DNA of 64,000 nt from Toxonevra muliebris (GCA_963691655.1 OY829327.1:58044079-58108078), one strand, 5' to 3'; numbered from the stretch's first letter, positions 12,389 through 25,054 are shown. A program made the numbers and translations. The notes: a model not told the origin generated them from the letters alone.

Positions 12389-12488
12389 ATGTTTTGGATA
12401 TTACGACGTACTGGAGCGGCAAATTTTTTCAATTCATTGAACAACAATTGCAGCACATCGAAAGGCAATAATAACACAGGCACACAGG
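12389..12488 (+). CDS. First coding exon of an unidentified host gene
   Basis: The ATG at 12389 lies in the context GCGCAAAAATG, which fits the Drosophila start consensus (C/A AAA/C ATG). Thirty-three codons follow (MFWILRRTGAANFF at the start, then an Asn/Ser/Thr-rich tail ending GNNNTGTQ), plus one base. The exon then meets the donor CACAGG|GTAAGT at 12489, giving a phase-1 intron. There is no other in-frame ATG between the upstream stop at 12296 and 12389, so the start is well determined. The N-terminus is hydrophobic then basic (FWILRR), but too short to call a signal or mitochondrial presequence. I do not recognise the protein. None of the later candidate exons at 37762 and 60649 can join it without an immediate stop, so the remaining exons are elsewhere or unseen. 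Confidence 0.55.
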
Positions 12489-12702
12489 GTAAGTAAAGCA
12501 CCGTACGTGAATTCATATTAATGTAGGTTCATATGTATATATGAATCCTCGTGTATGCATATACGCACACACACACACATATACGCCAGCACACGCTTAT
12601 ACGCTGTGGTGCAATATAAAGTAACTTTCGATAAGCTTCGCTTCCTACTCTTAACGTATATTCTTATATCTTGAAATTGTATTCATAACATATACTTACA
12701 TA
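12489..12702 (+). other. Start of intron, with CA repeat
   Basis: Begins with the donor GTAAGT. It contains a short CA run near 12566-12579 and TATAC-type simple sequence. Confidence 0.5.
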
Positions 12703-12860
12703 CACTAGCGGAACCAAGGGGGGTAGTTTTAGGGTTAAATCCATTTCCCCATACCGACGAAAATACCATACAATTTGATCATTGGTCATGAATTAAAAGA
12801 AAATTTTAAGGAACTGGAAAATAAAAACCTCCTCTGTGGAAATCTTTGGATCTGCTAGTG
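12703..12860. mobile_element. hAT-type MITE, copy 1
   Basis: A 158-bp non-coding element with terminal inverted repeats CACTAGCGGAACCAA (left) and CACTAGCAGATCCAA (right, read inward). It is flanked by a perfect 8-bp target duplication CTTACATA at 12695-12702 and 12861-12868. An 8-bp duplication with CA-starting termini is the hAT signature. A diverged second copy is at 25055-25222. Confidence 0.88.
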
Positions 12861-13799
12861 CTTACATACATATCTACTCAAGTGTGCATATGAAGTACAT
12901 GAGAATCTTAAGTGTGTTGAAAGTAAGGCTCATATTCAACTTATACATATGCGTATGAATGTGAACAACAACAACTACTTGTTTATACCTATGTATATTG
13001 AGTGCTAAAGTCGATTATTGCTTTGTGCTTTGGAATTCCTATCTCAGCATAAAACGAAAGTAATGTTGGCGAAAAAATATCATAAAATTTACTGTTGTCA
13101 CGTGTATAATTAAATTTACTGACCTTAGTTTATTCAAAACACAAATTTGAGGTGCGCAAGGTCAGGAAATTAAAATTTTCCAATATTTTAAATTGACTAA
13201 TTTGTGGTGTTGCCATGGTTTCGAATTTACTGATATACGCTTAAAGCATACAAAGGCAATTCGATTATATTTTCTCTGGGAAGAGAAACAAAGGTTAATT
13301 GATTCTATTAAATAATTATTTTTAGCAATAATTAAAAATATATTTGAATTTTCTTCGTAACAAATATTAGAGTGTATTCAGGGCCGGTTGAAAAGGTTTT
13401 GCCATCCTAAGCGTGCTATCAACGCACACTGGGGTATTGTACTATATTTTCTGACTAAAATTCAAAAACTTTTGGGTATCGAATGAAAGAGGATAAAATT
13501 CTGCATCACTAGCAAATTATTGTCCTAGTTGCCTTACTATCTTAATTATGAGCTGTCAAAGTTGCGGTATTTTTGTTGTTGATTGCGTGCAATCGCAAAA
13601 CGAAATTGTTCAGTGCTTTGAAGTGCAATTTTAAAAAAATAAATTTTTTTGAAATATTTTTTGATGATGGAGCCTTCAACTTCAGGAATTTCAAATAGTA
13701 ATTGAATAAAATGTTTTTTTATTAAGATCTTCGAATTATTTTTAAAATTTATTTCAAATTATGTCTCAAAAATGAGGATTTTCTTTCATATATGTGGTG
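12861..13799. other. Non-coding stretch, probable intron
   Basis: Nothing supported beyond AT-rich sequence and short CATA-type repeats. Confidence 0.35.
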
Positions 13800-13803
13800 T
13801 TAA

Positions 13804-14295
13804 CCCTTCCCTGCCCATTCTGCCATACATGGTCCCACCACTTTGGATGGTAATAGTGGCGCCATCTTACGTTCATTATCCAATCCACAATATGCATTTC
13901 GTAGATTGCAGCTTTCTATATCAATGCTCATATATAACGGTATTAGCTGTCAAAATTTATTGCCATTATTGTGTGAAAAATACGTTTTACACATAAAAAT
14001 AAAATTTTTGATTTTCTATTTAGCCGAAAGATATTGTTTCTATAAATTTTACGCTGGTATTGGTATTAATTTTATTTTTGGTTATTTTTCTCAATAAAGT
14101 GATTAAAAAAAACGATGCATTTATATTTTACTTGATACTGCCCAATGAACCATATATGGCCCAGTAGTTAATGTCAGATTTTAACACTGGTAATTAAGAT
14201 ATTGAAAAAGTCATAGCACAAAAGTTGTTCAGAATGAAGAATGCTATTCCTTAATATTTTTTTAAACAACATTTGCCTTGTTGGGCAGGGAAGGG
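13804..14295. mobile_element. piggyBac-type MITE
   Basis: A 492-bp element bounded by TTAA at 13800-13803 and 14296-14299. The terminal inverted repeats are identical over 14 bp (CCCTTCCCTGCCCA on the left, its complement on the right). A looser inner pair surrounds CCATACATGG and CCATATATGG. The TTAA target and C-run/G-run termini are the hallmark of piggyBac elements. The interior is AT-rich and has no transposase. Confidence 0.88.
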
Positions 14296-14299
14296 TTAA

Positions 14300-14642
14300 A
14301 GTTATTTCCTTCGTTAGTTCTCGTTCTATTTTAATTATCTACCTTTGAAGTAGACTATCATCAATTGATGTGCAAAATTTTGAAGTGCCTTTTTTGCCGC
14401 TGCGGAGAATAACCAAGTTTTTCTAAGTGAATTCCAGTATTAATTTCCAAATTTGACCATTTTATGTTGTTATTACTAATATTGAGATTTCACATTCTGC
14501 TTCGCTTTTTATCATTTGCTTTCAACTTTATTGTTATACCCTACAGTATGTATTTCAAACTATAATTTTGTTTCTCTAAAATAGGTGTTCTCATATCTAT
14601 TACATAGGAAGTGCTTCTATATCTTTCCAAATAACTTACATA
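14300..14642. other. AT-rich non-coding stretch
   Basis: Nothing supported. Confidence 0.35.
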
Positions 14643-14917
14643 TTTCACTTATGGGCGTGGTTACCAAGGGATTTGGTTGATTTTCATACTAAATATTTTA
14701 TATGCTAATACAAAGAAGTGTGTCGAAACGTATTGAATTTGCTTCAGTATTTTTCGTGACATCACGCTTTGAAAATTTCACATATATGGGATGTGGGGGT
14801 GGTTACTGAGGTATTCGGTTGGTTTTAGTACTAAATATTATCTATGCTAATATAAACAAGTGTATCAAATTGTATTGAATTCACTTTAGTATTTTGCCTG
14901 ATATCACGCTTTAAAAA
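14643..14917. repeat. Tandem repeat, two diverged units (~133 and ~142 bp)
   Basis: Both units run TTTCAC, then a G-rich GTGG block, then TACTAAATATT, ATGCTAATA, and ATCACGCTTT, in the same order and spacing. A partial third unit starts at 14918 (TTTCACCCAT). Divergence is around a quarter, so the duplication is old. Similar 'GGGCGTGG' language occurs at 23160-23180 in inverse, so this may come from a dispersed repeat. Confidence 0.65.
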
Positions 14918-16535
14918 TTTCACCCATTTTCCACAGGAAACATCTCGGGACGCTAAGAATTCGATTTTGTATTAAAAATAATTTTGGCCAGCTTTTGCTG
15001 TCAATTACCCCATAGTGCGAAGTAAGAATAGAAACAAAATATTAGAAATTTTGGTAACGAACCTAAAGCTTTTGTTAGTTATTTAGGCATATACATGAAC
15101 GCTCCCCTCCGTGAAGTAATGCTTAACGGTAGTACCACGGAAGAAGGGAAATGGAGCTGGGGTGGGTTTTCGGTGCGATAAGCTGAAAAGCGAGAACCAC
15201 AGTTTTCGGCTTTCAATGCTTTGTGCCACCTCCACATATAAAAAAAATATCAAAAGGAAAACATTTTTTATATCAAAATAATTCATTTATTAAAATGAAA
15301 AGCAAAACCATAACACAGTTGAGGCGCGTCGGGAACAACCGATAAAATGGATGGAAAAAAATTTTGCACGTTTTACGCAAAAATATCCTTCATATTCTTC
15401 ATTTCGTTTGGGTCAATTTAACCTTGTACCTACCCAAGGCCGTGGCGCTGTGAGTAGGTGCCATCAGAGTGGATTCTGTGCAATTTTCTGCTCTAAAATT
15501 TTATTCCTATCACAATTTTGCTTCAAAACTGGGTGAATTTTAATGAAAGCACCCTGCTACACGCTGAATCCGGATACCATACATGGAACTGCCAGTTACC
15601 CTAGCCTTATATTTCTGTTTTTTTTTTTTTATATTTCACTTTTAACTACCTAACTTTCATTTTTTACTTGAAAAAAAAAAAATTGATTCAAATGCCGCCC
15701 AATGCAGTCGCCTAGTTTGCCTTTTGTGGTAAACCGCCTCTGGATGTATCGAAAAAATAGGAATTGTAAGTTTTGCGTTCGTTAGGATAAAATTAGCTGT
15801 CTTTAAGATATATATGATTTAAGAAAGCTTCCGAACGTAAATTTAGGAGCGAATGCAATATAAAGCCATACAAATTATATTTAACTTAGTCAGAGATGCA
15901 ATGAGGGTTTTTTTTTTTTTGGTATATTAATGAGTGCTTCTTTTCCTCAAAAAGTTTTAAAACTTCGGACATGCCATACAAATACGACATATGTCATGTA
16001 CGTCGTTTGCTACAGTTATGTGATTCACTCATTCGCTGACCTGCCGGTTATTTACTCTAATCACTTGTTTGTCCACGTCACTTGTCAGTGTCAGTTAGTT
16101 GTTTTCTTTATTCACTTCTTTACGCTAGTTTTTTGTTGGTGTCAATTATTTGTTTGCGCTAGCACTTGTTCGTGCTAGTCACTTGTTATTTGTTTACTTG
16201 GGAACTTTCCTTTCACCAATCACACCTTCAATCTTTAACGACAGCGCTTCGGCTATTCTTGGTTTTGCCTCTTGTTGGCTCTCTGCTATGGTCGTGTGAT
16301 GGTATATTTTAAGTCTCGTTCATTCGTTCCTTTTGTGCAATTTTGTCTTCTTTTTCGGATAAATTATTTTAAAATGGCATTAAGAGACGGAGTTCGAGGA
16401 AATATATTTAATGTCCTTTGTTTGGAAGCACTCAACACTTTTCAGCACAGAATTTATAAGGAGTTATTTACAAAGAAAGCTACGACCTCGATCTGAAGGG
16501 AAATCAATAACAAACAAAATCCAGAGATTAAATAC
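14918..16535. other. Non-coding stretch, no gene supported
   Basis: Two less AT-rich islands (15090-15240 and 15400-15610) look like old repeat sequence but show no recognisable motifs. T and A runs at 15619-15630 and 15671-15681 are simple sequence. Confidence 0.3.
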
Positions 16536-17470
16536 AGTGGGAAATGAGTACATGTTTCAATTTCTTGCATTTCTATGCACATAATGAACTGGATGCACTC
16601 AATTTTGCACCTTTTGTATGAATGAAGCACGTTTTCAATACTTTGTCCATAGCCCCTTATTATTTATAACGTTTTTCCTACGTTTGGCATACTTTCAACC
16701 AAATGTATTATTTCGTTGGGAATATTTTGCCACTCTCGCTGCGCACAGCTCTTCCAGTTTCGATGGAGCTGTTTGGTACTACCCCTGCTACTGTCTTTTC
16801 ACGATTGACCACAAATTCTCCATCGGGTTGAGGTTGGGACACTGCATCAATTTAAAATTTTGTCCAGTAAACCATTCCTTCATCATATGCTAAGTGTGTT
16901 TTAGGTCGTCATCCTGATGATATACTACTTCTTCTTCAGGATACGCACTGATCTCAACAAACTCGAGAAGATGGGTCTCTAAAATGTTTAGGTAGCCCTC
17001 CTTCTTCATTATACCTTTTTTTTCTGTAATGGCCCAACATGCTACCACGCAAAACAATACCACACCATGGCATTTCCTCCACCATGCTTCACTGTTTATT
17101 TTTTGCTACAGAAGTATTTTTTGGTGTTAAACACTTGTTGCGTCCGCATCCGTTAAAAGTTTTCGGCCACCTCTGACTTGTTCTCCAGGAGCAATATCTC
17201 GCCTTTTCTGGACCCTTATGACCACGGATTAACTTATGTTCAGTTGTTCGGCTATTGTTCTTGACGAGGAGTCGTTCTCTGTCAATAATGCAATACTATC
17301 CTTAACTAAAAAATAACTTTATAATTATGAAATGCGCTTCAGTTAACACTTCCGCAGTTAATAAAACACGCTTCCAAATAGAAATTTTCATTACTGATTA
17401 TAAATGAACGGTAAAATTTGGCATTTTTATTGAGAAAATTATTAAGAGCGCGGGTGTACAAAATTTGGTA
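16536..17470 (-). mobile_element. Tc1-like transposon remnant, different subfamily
   Basis: Minus-strand transposase fragments are clear. AEQLNINLSV sits near 17240-17260, then GYLNILETHLLEF near 16960-17000, and VYHQDDDLKHT near 16895-16925, which is the second catalytic Asp region (family QQDNDPKHT). LNPMENLWSIVKRQ near 16790-16830 matches the family NPIENLW motif around the third acidic residue. Frames change and stops intervene, so it is dead. TACAGTGGG at about 16534-16542 may be the 3' terminus after a TA target. The outer 5' end is uncertain. Confidence 0.75.
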
Positions 17471-20400
17471 CATGCATGTTGATTTGATTTTATTTTTTTC
17501 TTATTGAATCTACTGCTTCTCATTCTTTATTATATACCGTTTTGATAAGAATTGGACAAAAAATAAATGAAAGAGCTAATTGTTCGATTTACTTTATTAT
17601 TGCTCTTTTCATGCGTTTAGAAATGCGAAACATTTAAACATGCACTCATTTGTGCTCCCAACTGTAAGTATATTTGCGATGAAAACGAGACATCCTTGTA
17701 AAGATGGAATTTTCAAAGAGAAGTTTTTAATTTTAAGTTATGGGTAATAACTATTAAAAGAAATCCTGTGTGACAAGAACAGGTAACTTGGTGTTGAAGA
17801 CATGGATTTAATAGTTTTGTGATGCGTCTAATGTGCGGCGTACTTCATTTTTTTTCCTTTATAAATTTTTGAATTGTGGCAACTCCAGAGCCCAAATATG
17901 TAAAAATGTATAGTATTACTACTTTTTTTTGAATTTATGTAATTATAGGTACCGATAAGTATATACGAATTTGATATTTTTATTCTTTTTGAAATCTTAC
18001 AAGCGTTAAGTCGCATTCTCTCTTCATTTCTTACTTGAATTTTCTTTCATATATAAAATTATTTCTACCATTTAACATTTGTTCTTGTACTGAATTTATT
18101 CTCAATTAATAAATTATAATTGAAAATTGTTCCTGAACAATTACATTCAACTCGCGCAGTTTTCATTTATCTCATCGAGCAAGTATCACATACTTGCACA
18201 CTTGGTATGATGCACAGAGCATGCTGTAGGTCTAGTCAAATAAAAAAATTACAAACCAGGAGTTTCCAATATATCCTCAAAATTATATACAACAAATTTT
18301 GTTTGTTGTTTTTACAAGCAAAAGAGAATATATAATTTTTCGCATGAGAGATGTCTATAATTTTATGAAACATGATCCAAAAAAAATTTTTAAGAAAAGC
18401 ATATGGGCCTGTATGTTTCGAAGATGGATTTTACCTAATAAGTTATAATCACGAACTTGAAAGATTGGTATGAGTACAACAAAAAAATGTGATCCGATTG
18501 ATTTATAAAAAGCCAATGAATAAGGAGACTGGGGCATCTTAGCCGTATGCCTAAAAACAGAGCGGTCATTAAAGCGGTCGGTTGACTGTGGAATCAATAA
18601 TTTAACATTTGTGATTTTAAAACTTTTAGAATTTTAGTGTAATAATTTTTTTTGTCGAATTTTATACTAAAATCCAATACAAAATGTTTTTTCTTTCTTC
18701 TGCTGCATATTTCAGCGAATTGTAGTAAAAATTAAACTTTTTTGCTAAACAACTTGAACAATTCACCTTTGACCTTTTGAAAAAACTTAAGGATTTACTT
18801 AATATATGGAGAAATGCTTAAAATTATGTTTAACATTTTCATACAGAAAAATTAGTGAAATGGCAACATTGACCATAAGAACTGCTGAAAGTTACAATGA
18901 AAACATTTACAACAGCGCCATTCAACTCATTATATCGCATGCATGTGTTGTCATACCTATGTATGTGTGTTTGTTTCTTGGTGTGTAAAACCACCTGTTT
19001 GGTTCACATGTTCTTAGTCCTTACAAAAAGTTGGTACCCTGTCTCGCATTAACATAAAGCAAACTCAAGGACGAAGCATTTGTGTTTCACCCCCACGCAA
19101 GCTATATTTATGTATATTCCGACAACATACATATGTACATATATCATAAGCGCCAACACATACACATGCATGCATATGCCGTTATAAGTAGTTGCCACCT
19201 ACAACAACACAACTGCATCAACTCTTACTGTTCTACACATACATATGTAAATGCATCTACGTTGCGCTGTAATTAAATCAATTACTTTCGGTTGAAAAGT
19301 TTTTTAATGAAATGATACATAATTGCACGCACACAAATACCTATGCATGTGTGTGTGTATGAGTGTCGCAAAATGCAATGTTGCATGGGCGAGAGTGCAG
19401 CGTTGCATACTCTGATGAGTTGTTGGTTCTGTTTTGTTTTCGCTTGCGGTATGAAGTAATTATAAATTTTTTTCTTTTTAAAGTATCCAGTAAATTTTTT
19501 TCGCTTTTGTAAAAGTTTTTAATTGATATTTTTTGAGTGCTTCTTTTTTACAATCATTTTATAGCTTATTTTTGTTTTTATTGTGCTCTTTTTGGCTTGC
19601 TTCATATTTACTCATGGCAATTCCGTTTTGCAGTCCACATGACGTATGAGCGACTTCCAATTATTTACGTACTATAATATTCTCGCAGGATGGTGATAGT
19701 GCACGACTAAATTAATTAAACGCTGAAGGAGAATATAAAATGTCAACACAAAATTTATGTTGGGGTCTGGTTTTCATATTGTCGTGTTTGATGAAGTCGC
19801 TATGACACGCAAATATTTCCAGAATTTGAGATTATATAAAAATTAAAATTGACATTTAACATAAATGTTTGAAAAACTAAATACAATGGTTGCTATGAAG
19901 CACTGAATTGTTATATCATAAGAAAAAATTAAAATAAACTTTCTCAAGGTGGGACGTGATGTTGGCCAGTCAAACTAACGTGTTTTTTAATTGTGTCCGC
20001 AATGAAGACTAAAAAAACAAACAATATACAGCCAGAGAGCCAAAGGGCCGGAATATACAATTATTGTTTTCCAACTAAAAGCATTCACAATTGAGTGCTC
20101 AAAATTTAAAAAAATAGTTTATAGTTTGAATCTGCATTTCTGCAGCTAAGTTAACTTTACTGCACAAGTGAGCAACAAAGTTCATTGCGGCTGTATATGC
20201 ATGGGTTATTTTAATTCTGAAGAGGAAAGTTTTGGCATTGTATTCCACGTGAATAAAGAAAAAATGAAAATTAATAATGCCAAATAAATTATTTATTTTT
20301 ATTTTTCAAAGCCTTTTCAACCGCAAATTTTTATTTTTTATGGTGCTCTTGAATGCATTAAATCAAATACGTAAATATTTGAATTTACGAGTAGATTTTT

Positions 20401-20825
20401 AACAATCGCTGTAAAAAAAATGCAAGTCATAATTTTGCTTATACATATATTTAAATTAACATTAAAAAAGAAAAAGAAAATCTCGAAGCTCAATAAAACA
20501 CATTCAACAGGGAAACTTATGCGAAATATTTTCCAGCTTGGTTATTTAGAAATCTTTAATTTTTCTGCTCTACTCATAAAAGTAAAGGGCAACACAATAC
20601 AAAATTATGCGTTTATACCGTCGGTGGGAGAAGGTTAAATTACGGTGAAACTCATTATTTTGATTACTGCAATTTGTGTGACGCACAGAGGGAAACTGCT
20701 AATAAAATAAATAAATACATAAAAGAGGAAACACGGCAAAATGAACTTACCCGGAAATACATGTCGCTGCACATTTAACAATAGAGGGAAACTTGAAAAG
20801 GGTATCAGATAATGTTGATGTAAAC
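17471..20825. other. Long AT-rich non-coding stretch
   Basis: No gene or element with defined ends is supported over about 3.3 kb. ACATACATATGTACATAT-type simple sequence clusters around 19120-19260, and GT-rich sequence at 19350-19365. Confidence 0.35.
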
Positions 20826-20858
20826 GACAGACAGACAGATAAACAAACAGACAGACAG
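20826..20858. repeat. (GACA)n microsatellite, imperfect
   Basis: About seven GACA units with GATA and AACA variants. Confidence 0.75.
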
Positions 20859-21289
20859 GCGGCTTACTCGTACATGACTACATTTCGTTTGATTCTGATG
20901 AACTTTGTACGCATACAAAGGATATAAAGTCAAGGGAAGCGAACAGATGGAAAGACGAGCAGACTCAATGAAACGAAGGATAAGAGATCGTAAAGTTTTA
21001 CGAAATGTGCAGTAGAGCTTAAAATAACTAATGTAATTGTTGGCAGAAAGTAAAAGGATATAAAATTGGAGGAAGCTAACAACATAATTGATAAGGAGCT
21101 GTTCACAAAGATAAAATTCATTTGTGCAGAAGGAGGGGCCGGGAGAAAGCGCTCATGAGACTCTTTAGATTTTCAAGTTATTTATTTCTTCCCAATTTGC
21201 AACATTTCGATTTTTCAACTAAAATTTTGCTTTGAATGAACAATTATATTCAAAAAAAAATATATATATATAAAAATTTGTATAATATC
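20859..21289. other. Non-coding stretch
   Basis: Purine-rich on the + strand at 20935-21130. No gene is supported. Confidence 0.3.
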
Positions 21290-21790
21290 CAATTTCTCGC
21301 TAGACTTGGCAAGGTGCTGTTCAGTGAACAATACAATCGGTCTTTTGTTAAAGGGTCAGATAGTATGTGGATGGAGTCCTTTAAACAGTCGCTGCAAGTG
21401 TTAGTTAATACTTATTTCCCGAGGAGTTAGGGTTATTGTGAACACCATGTCTCAACGATTGCTAGGACTATTCCATTCATGTGTTAGGTCGATTTCCTGA
21501 CGTGATCAGCGCAATCATGGAGGGAGTCCTGACTTATATAAGCAATTCGGCTGCAAGCTATGGTTTAGGAGCAAACTCAAGCAAAAAAAATGTTCTTTGC
21601 TTTTGTTTAGTGTTTCTTTTACCAACTGCAAAATACAAACTTACCGTGCTATTCTTATTGAGCTGGAAGATTAATATTGAAAAGCCGGCCAAAAAGACTA
21701 GCGTAGGCTTTTATGCCTGAAAGCTAACCTTTGATATAAAATGCGGTCTAAAAGCTAAAATCGTAGTGATGGTTTGGCCGATTTGACCAA
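21290..21790 (+). mobile_element. LINE reverse-transcriptase remnant (R1/jockey-like)
   Basis: Fragments match the linker and RT thumb of R1/jockey-superfamily LINEs. SDSMWMESFKQSLQ, with VNTYFP following, lies near 21355-21420 (family pattern W..L..LL.THFPG). GLGANSSK near 21565-21590 is the family GL.VNP.K. WKINIEKPAKKTSVGFYA at about 21660-21715 matches the conserved WK.NIEERVKKAS.A.Y. GLKAKIVVMVW follows near 21745-21780. The palm with the YADD/FADD motif is lost and there are stops. It is not the same lineage as the copy at 2962-4102. Confidence 0.7.
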
Positions 21791-21981
21791 GGGAAAATTG
21801 TCGGGTATTGCGACCTAGACATATGACTCTCTACTCTTCTAATGAAGGATGGAACAGCTTTTGCTGAAGAGGATTTGTATGTCGATACGTTACCTGCAGA
21901 ATTCGTAACCAAAAAGACAATTTTGTAGGAAGCCTAAAAAAGTCTTACAATCAAGTAGTCTACATTATTTTGGATATTAAA

Positions 21982-22082
21982 TTAGTAGAAATAATAGTAG
22001 AAAGTAATAATAGTAAAAAATAGAAGAAGAAAAACCAGTGAAAAAGTAGTAGAAAATAACAATAAATTGAAAATAGAAGTAG
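21982..22082. repeat. AGTAGAAA-rich degenerate array, part 1
   Basis: About 100 bp of irregular AGTAGAAA/AATAGTAG units, directly followed by the first copy of the direct duplication at 22083. Confidence 0.75.
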
Positions 22083-22292
22083 AGCATGGTGCAACAAACT
22101 GAGAGAATTTTTTAAATCCGGTATTGACAAATAATACTTCCATACTAAGATATCTCGTAATGAAAATTTAGGGTATATGAAAGGTGTCACATCCCCTTTG
22201 TCAACCCACCCATATTTTTGTTAATTCACGTTCTCGTACCAAATTTCTGTACTGTGCTATAAATGATTCTTGAGATATAATGAAAAAAATAT
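22083..22292. repeat. Direct duplication, copy 1
   Basis: The segment matches 22913-23155 in the same orientation, with shared blocks CCAACAAACTGA-like, CACATCCCCTTTGTCAA and TTCTGTACTGTGCTATAAATG. Copy spacing is about 830 bp. It is non-coding. Confidence 0.75.
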
Positions 22293-22454
22293 TAGGAATA
22301 ATTTATATTAAGTATGGTTCAGTTGAATTATAGAAACAATATTTCAGGACGCTCTATATTCATATCAAAGACAATTTTTGAAATTATTTAAAAATTTGAA
22401 CCAATTTCATATTTATTAGCGCCAGCTATCGCAGCGTCTTAAGATATTTCATAA

Positions 22455-22912
22455 GGTAGTAGAAATAATAGTAGAAAAGGGAATGGAAAAAGTAGTAGAA
22501 AATAGCGGCAAAAAAGTAGAAGAAAATAGTATTAAAAAAGGTAGTAGGAAAAAGAATATAAAATAGTATTACATATTGTTGTAATGAAGTAGTAAAAAGG
22601 AAGCAGAAAAAGTAGTAGAAAACTAGTTAAACATAGTAGTACAAAAATAGTAAAAATGGAGTAGAAAGAGTGGTATAAATAATAGTAAAAAATAGTAGTG
22701 AAAAATAGTAGAAAATAGTAGTAGATAATAAGAAAAAATGTATTGAAAAAGTAGTAGAAAAAAGTATTAAAATAGTAGTAGAATATTGGTTGAAAAAGTA
22801 GAAGAAAATAAGAAAAATTTGCAGAAAAAAAGAAGTTTAAAAGTAGTAGAAAATAGTAGTAGAAATAGTATTAGAATTAATAGTAGAAATAGTAGTAGAA
22901 AATAAAAGTGAA
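22455..22912. repeat. AGTAGAAA-rich degenerate array, part 2
   Basis: About 460 bp built from AGTAGAAAATAGTAG-like units with varying numbers of A, strongly purine-biased on the + strand (few C or T except in GTA and AAT). It precedes duplication copy 2, just as part 1 precedes copy 1. Confidence 0.85.
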
Positions 22913-23155
22913 GCATGATGCCACACCCACTAATCCAACAAACTGAAAGAATCTAAATTTTAGTACCGTACCATAAATTGCTCCTATGATATGCATCTCA
23001 TAATGGAAACTCAGGTTATATGGAAGGTGCCACATCCCCTTTGTCAATCCCACCTAAATTTGTTGTAACATGGCATTGTCAATTCTCGTTATTGTATCAA
23101 ATTTCTGTACTGTGCTATAAATGGTTCTTGAGATATACCCAAAAAACTATTAGGA
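22913..23155. repeat. Direct duplication, copy 2
   Basis: Second copy of the segment at 22083-22292, slightly longer, with CCACACCCACT near its start. Directly downstream, at 23160-23285, the phrase GTGCCACGCCCACTTTCC is reminiscent of repeated TE sequence in other flies, and a partial echo (CTGCCACGCCCACTTCC) occurs at 32600. Confidence 0.75.
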
Positions 23156-25054
23156 TGGTATGGGAAGTGCCACGCCCACTTTCCTAAAAGCCATTATGAA
23201 TAGCTATGATTCATCCTCCTGCCTAAGAAGATATACTCTGGAAATATGACTTCAATCGGTCCAGTTGTTCAGAAGTTACACGATGCCATACACAGAAAAC
23301 TCTATGATTATATATATATATCTAAAGATTAAACTGCTGCTCATAGACAATCTCATTAAATGCTCTGACCCTCTTATAACGCTACCAATAGGGGTTCAAG
23401 GAACATCCTCTTTAATAATGAGGCAAAATTGAGCAATTTGTCGATCAATTCACACGAACTCTAAAATAATATGGAATCTAGTTTTTTATATTTTTTATTA
23501 ATAAATGAGAGAAATTAAATAAGTTTTGATAACATTTTCGTTTTCATCAACAAGGCAATAAACCACCACACATACAAAATTGAATAGGTTCAATTAATAT
23601 AAAAGTTTCCCGATTTTACATGTTTTAAATCCTATCACTTCTGGCAAACCTAACGCTGCCTATAGGTAGCAAAGCGTGTGAAATTACTTTAGAGCTGTGA
23701 ATAGAATATTTATGTAATGTTGGAGGCATATTATATTAAGTGGATTTAGCACCTTTTCACTCTAAGCTAGCGAACAGTTAAAGTACAACAACAAAAATTG
23801 AACAATCAAGACTATTTTTCAAAGTAAGGGCAAAAATATTTCGAAAATCGCTACAATTTACAAAAAATCATGTCTTAACAAAAAATCAAAATTAAAATAT
23901 CACAAATTTTGAAAGCATATAGCTGACTGTACTGATGTAGAATTTTATAACCTATATATTAGCAGCAACTTTTCAATCGAAAATTTCTTAGAGTGTAATG
24001 TAAGTAGTGTGAAAGAAACTTTCGAATACTTTGCAAATGTACCAGTCTCAATCTAATGGGAACCCATTTGCTCACCACACTAACCTCGCCAAAATAAATA
24101 TTTCAGGGTTATTTTCTAGAAAATCTCTGAAATCGAATCTGAAAAATTTAAATCACGACCAAGACAAAGCGATTCGGTAATGGTGCACTACCATTCGAAA
24201 CATTTTAAATTAAATATGACTGCTTTGCTCACCTACTATTAAACGTGCTGTCTACCTTTATTTGCTATATTATCGCTTACGATAATTAGTTCAAAATTTT
24301 GCAAATTCATTCAGTCATTCATTTCATGGACTTGTTACAAATATTTTTCAAGGGATAATAATCTTTCATGTTAACAACATTTTGCAATGAAAAGGCCGAG
24401 GCTGTCCAAATGATTTATATCCGAAAGTATAAAAATTTTGTCTGCCACTTAATTTAACAAATTACTGTATACATTCTCTAAGGCTCACGCTGGCAATTAA
24501 ATATGTGAATGAATATGTAAATATTTCATGACATGCAACAATTTTTTATAAGCCACGGAAAAACAACAACTTTTATAAACTGCGAAAAGAAAAGGCAACA
24601 ATTTTACTATACATATGTAAATGTGAAAATGAAAAACAAAAATGATTTAACTGGCGTTGAAAAAAAATGCCGGCTAATTTATTTTATTTCACCTTCAAGT
24701 TCTTAAGTAGATGTTTCGAAAAAAAGAAGATGTCTCCATGCATTACACAAGGGAATAATGCTTAAGGCCCTTAATTATACTTTAGAACAAATTTTTCTAT
24801 TGTTAGCATATAGAGTCATATTTGAGCCTACCTCAATCAATTTTTTTTTCTGAAAATAAAAAAGGAGTTTTCTACAGGTTTCGCCTCCTCCTGCAAAAAA
24901 CTTTCATTCAGGTGCATATAATTTTCACATCCGCCATAAGAAACACCAAGGAAGGTAACTTTGAGTATGTATTTTGTTGTTCATGCATTTTCATATTAAC
25001 AAGTCCCAAAATAATAATAACTCATTTTTGTGTTTTTGGTTCCTTACTTACTTA
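23156..25054. other. AT-rich non-coding stretch
   Basis: No gene supported. A TA run lies near 23311-23322. Confidence 0.35.
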
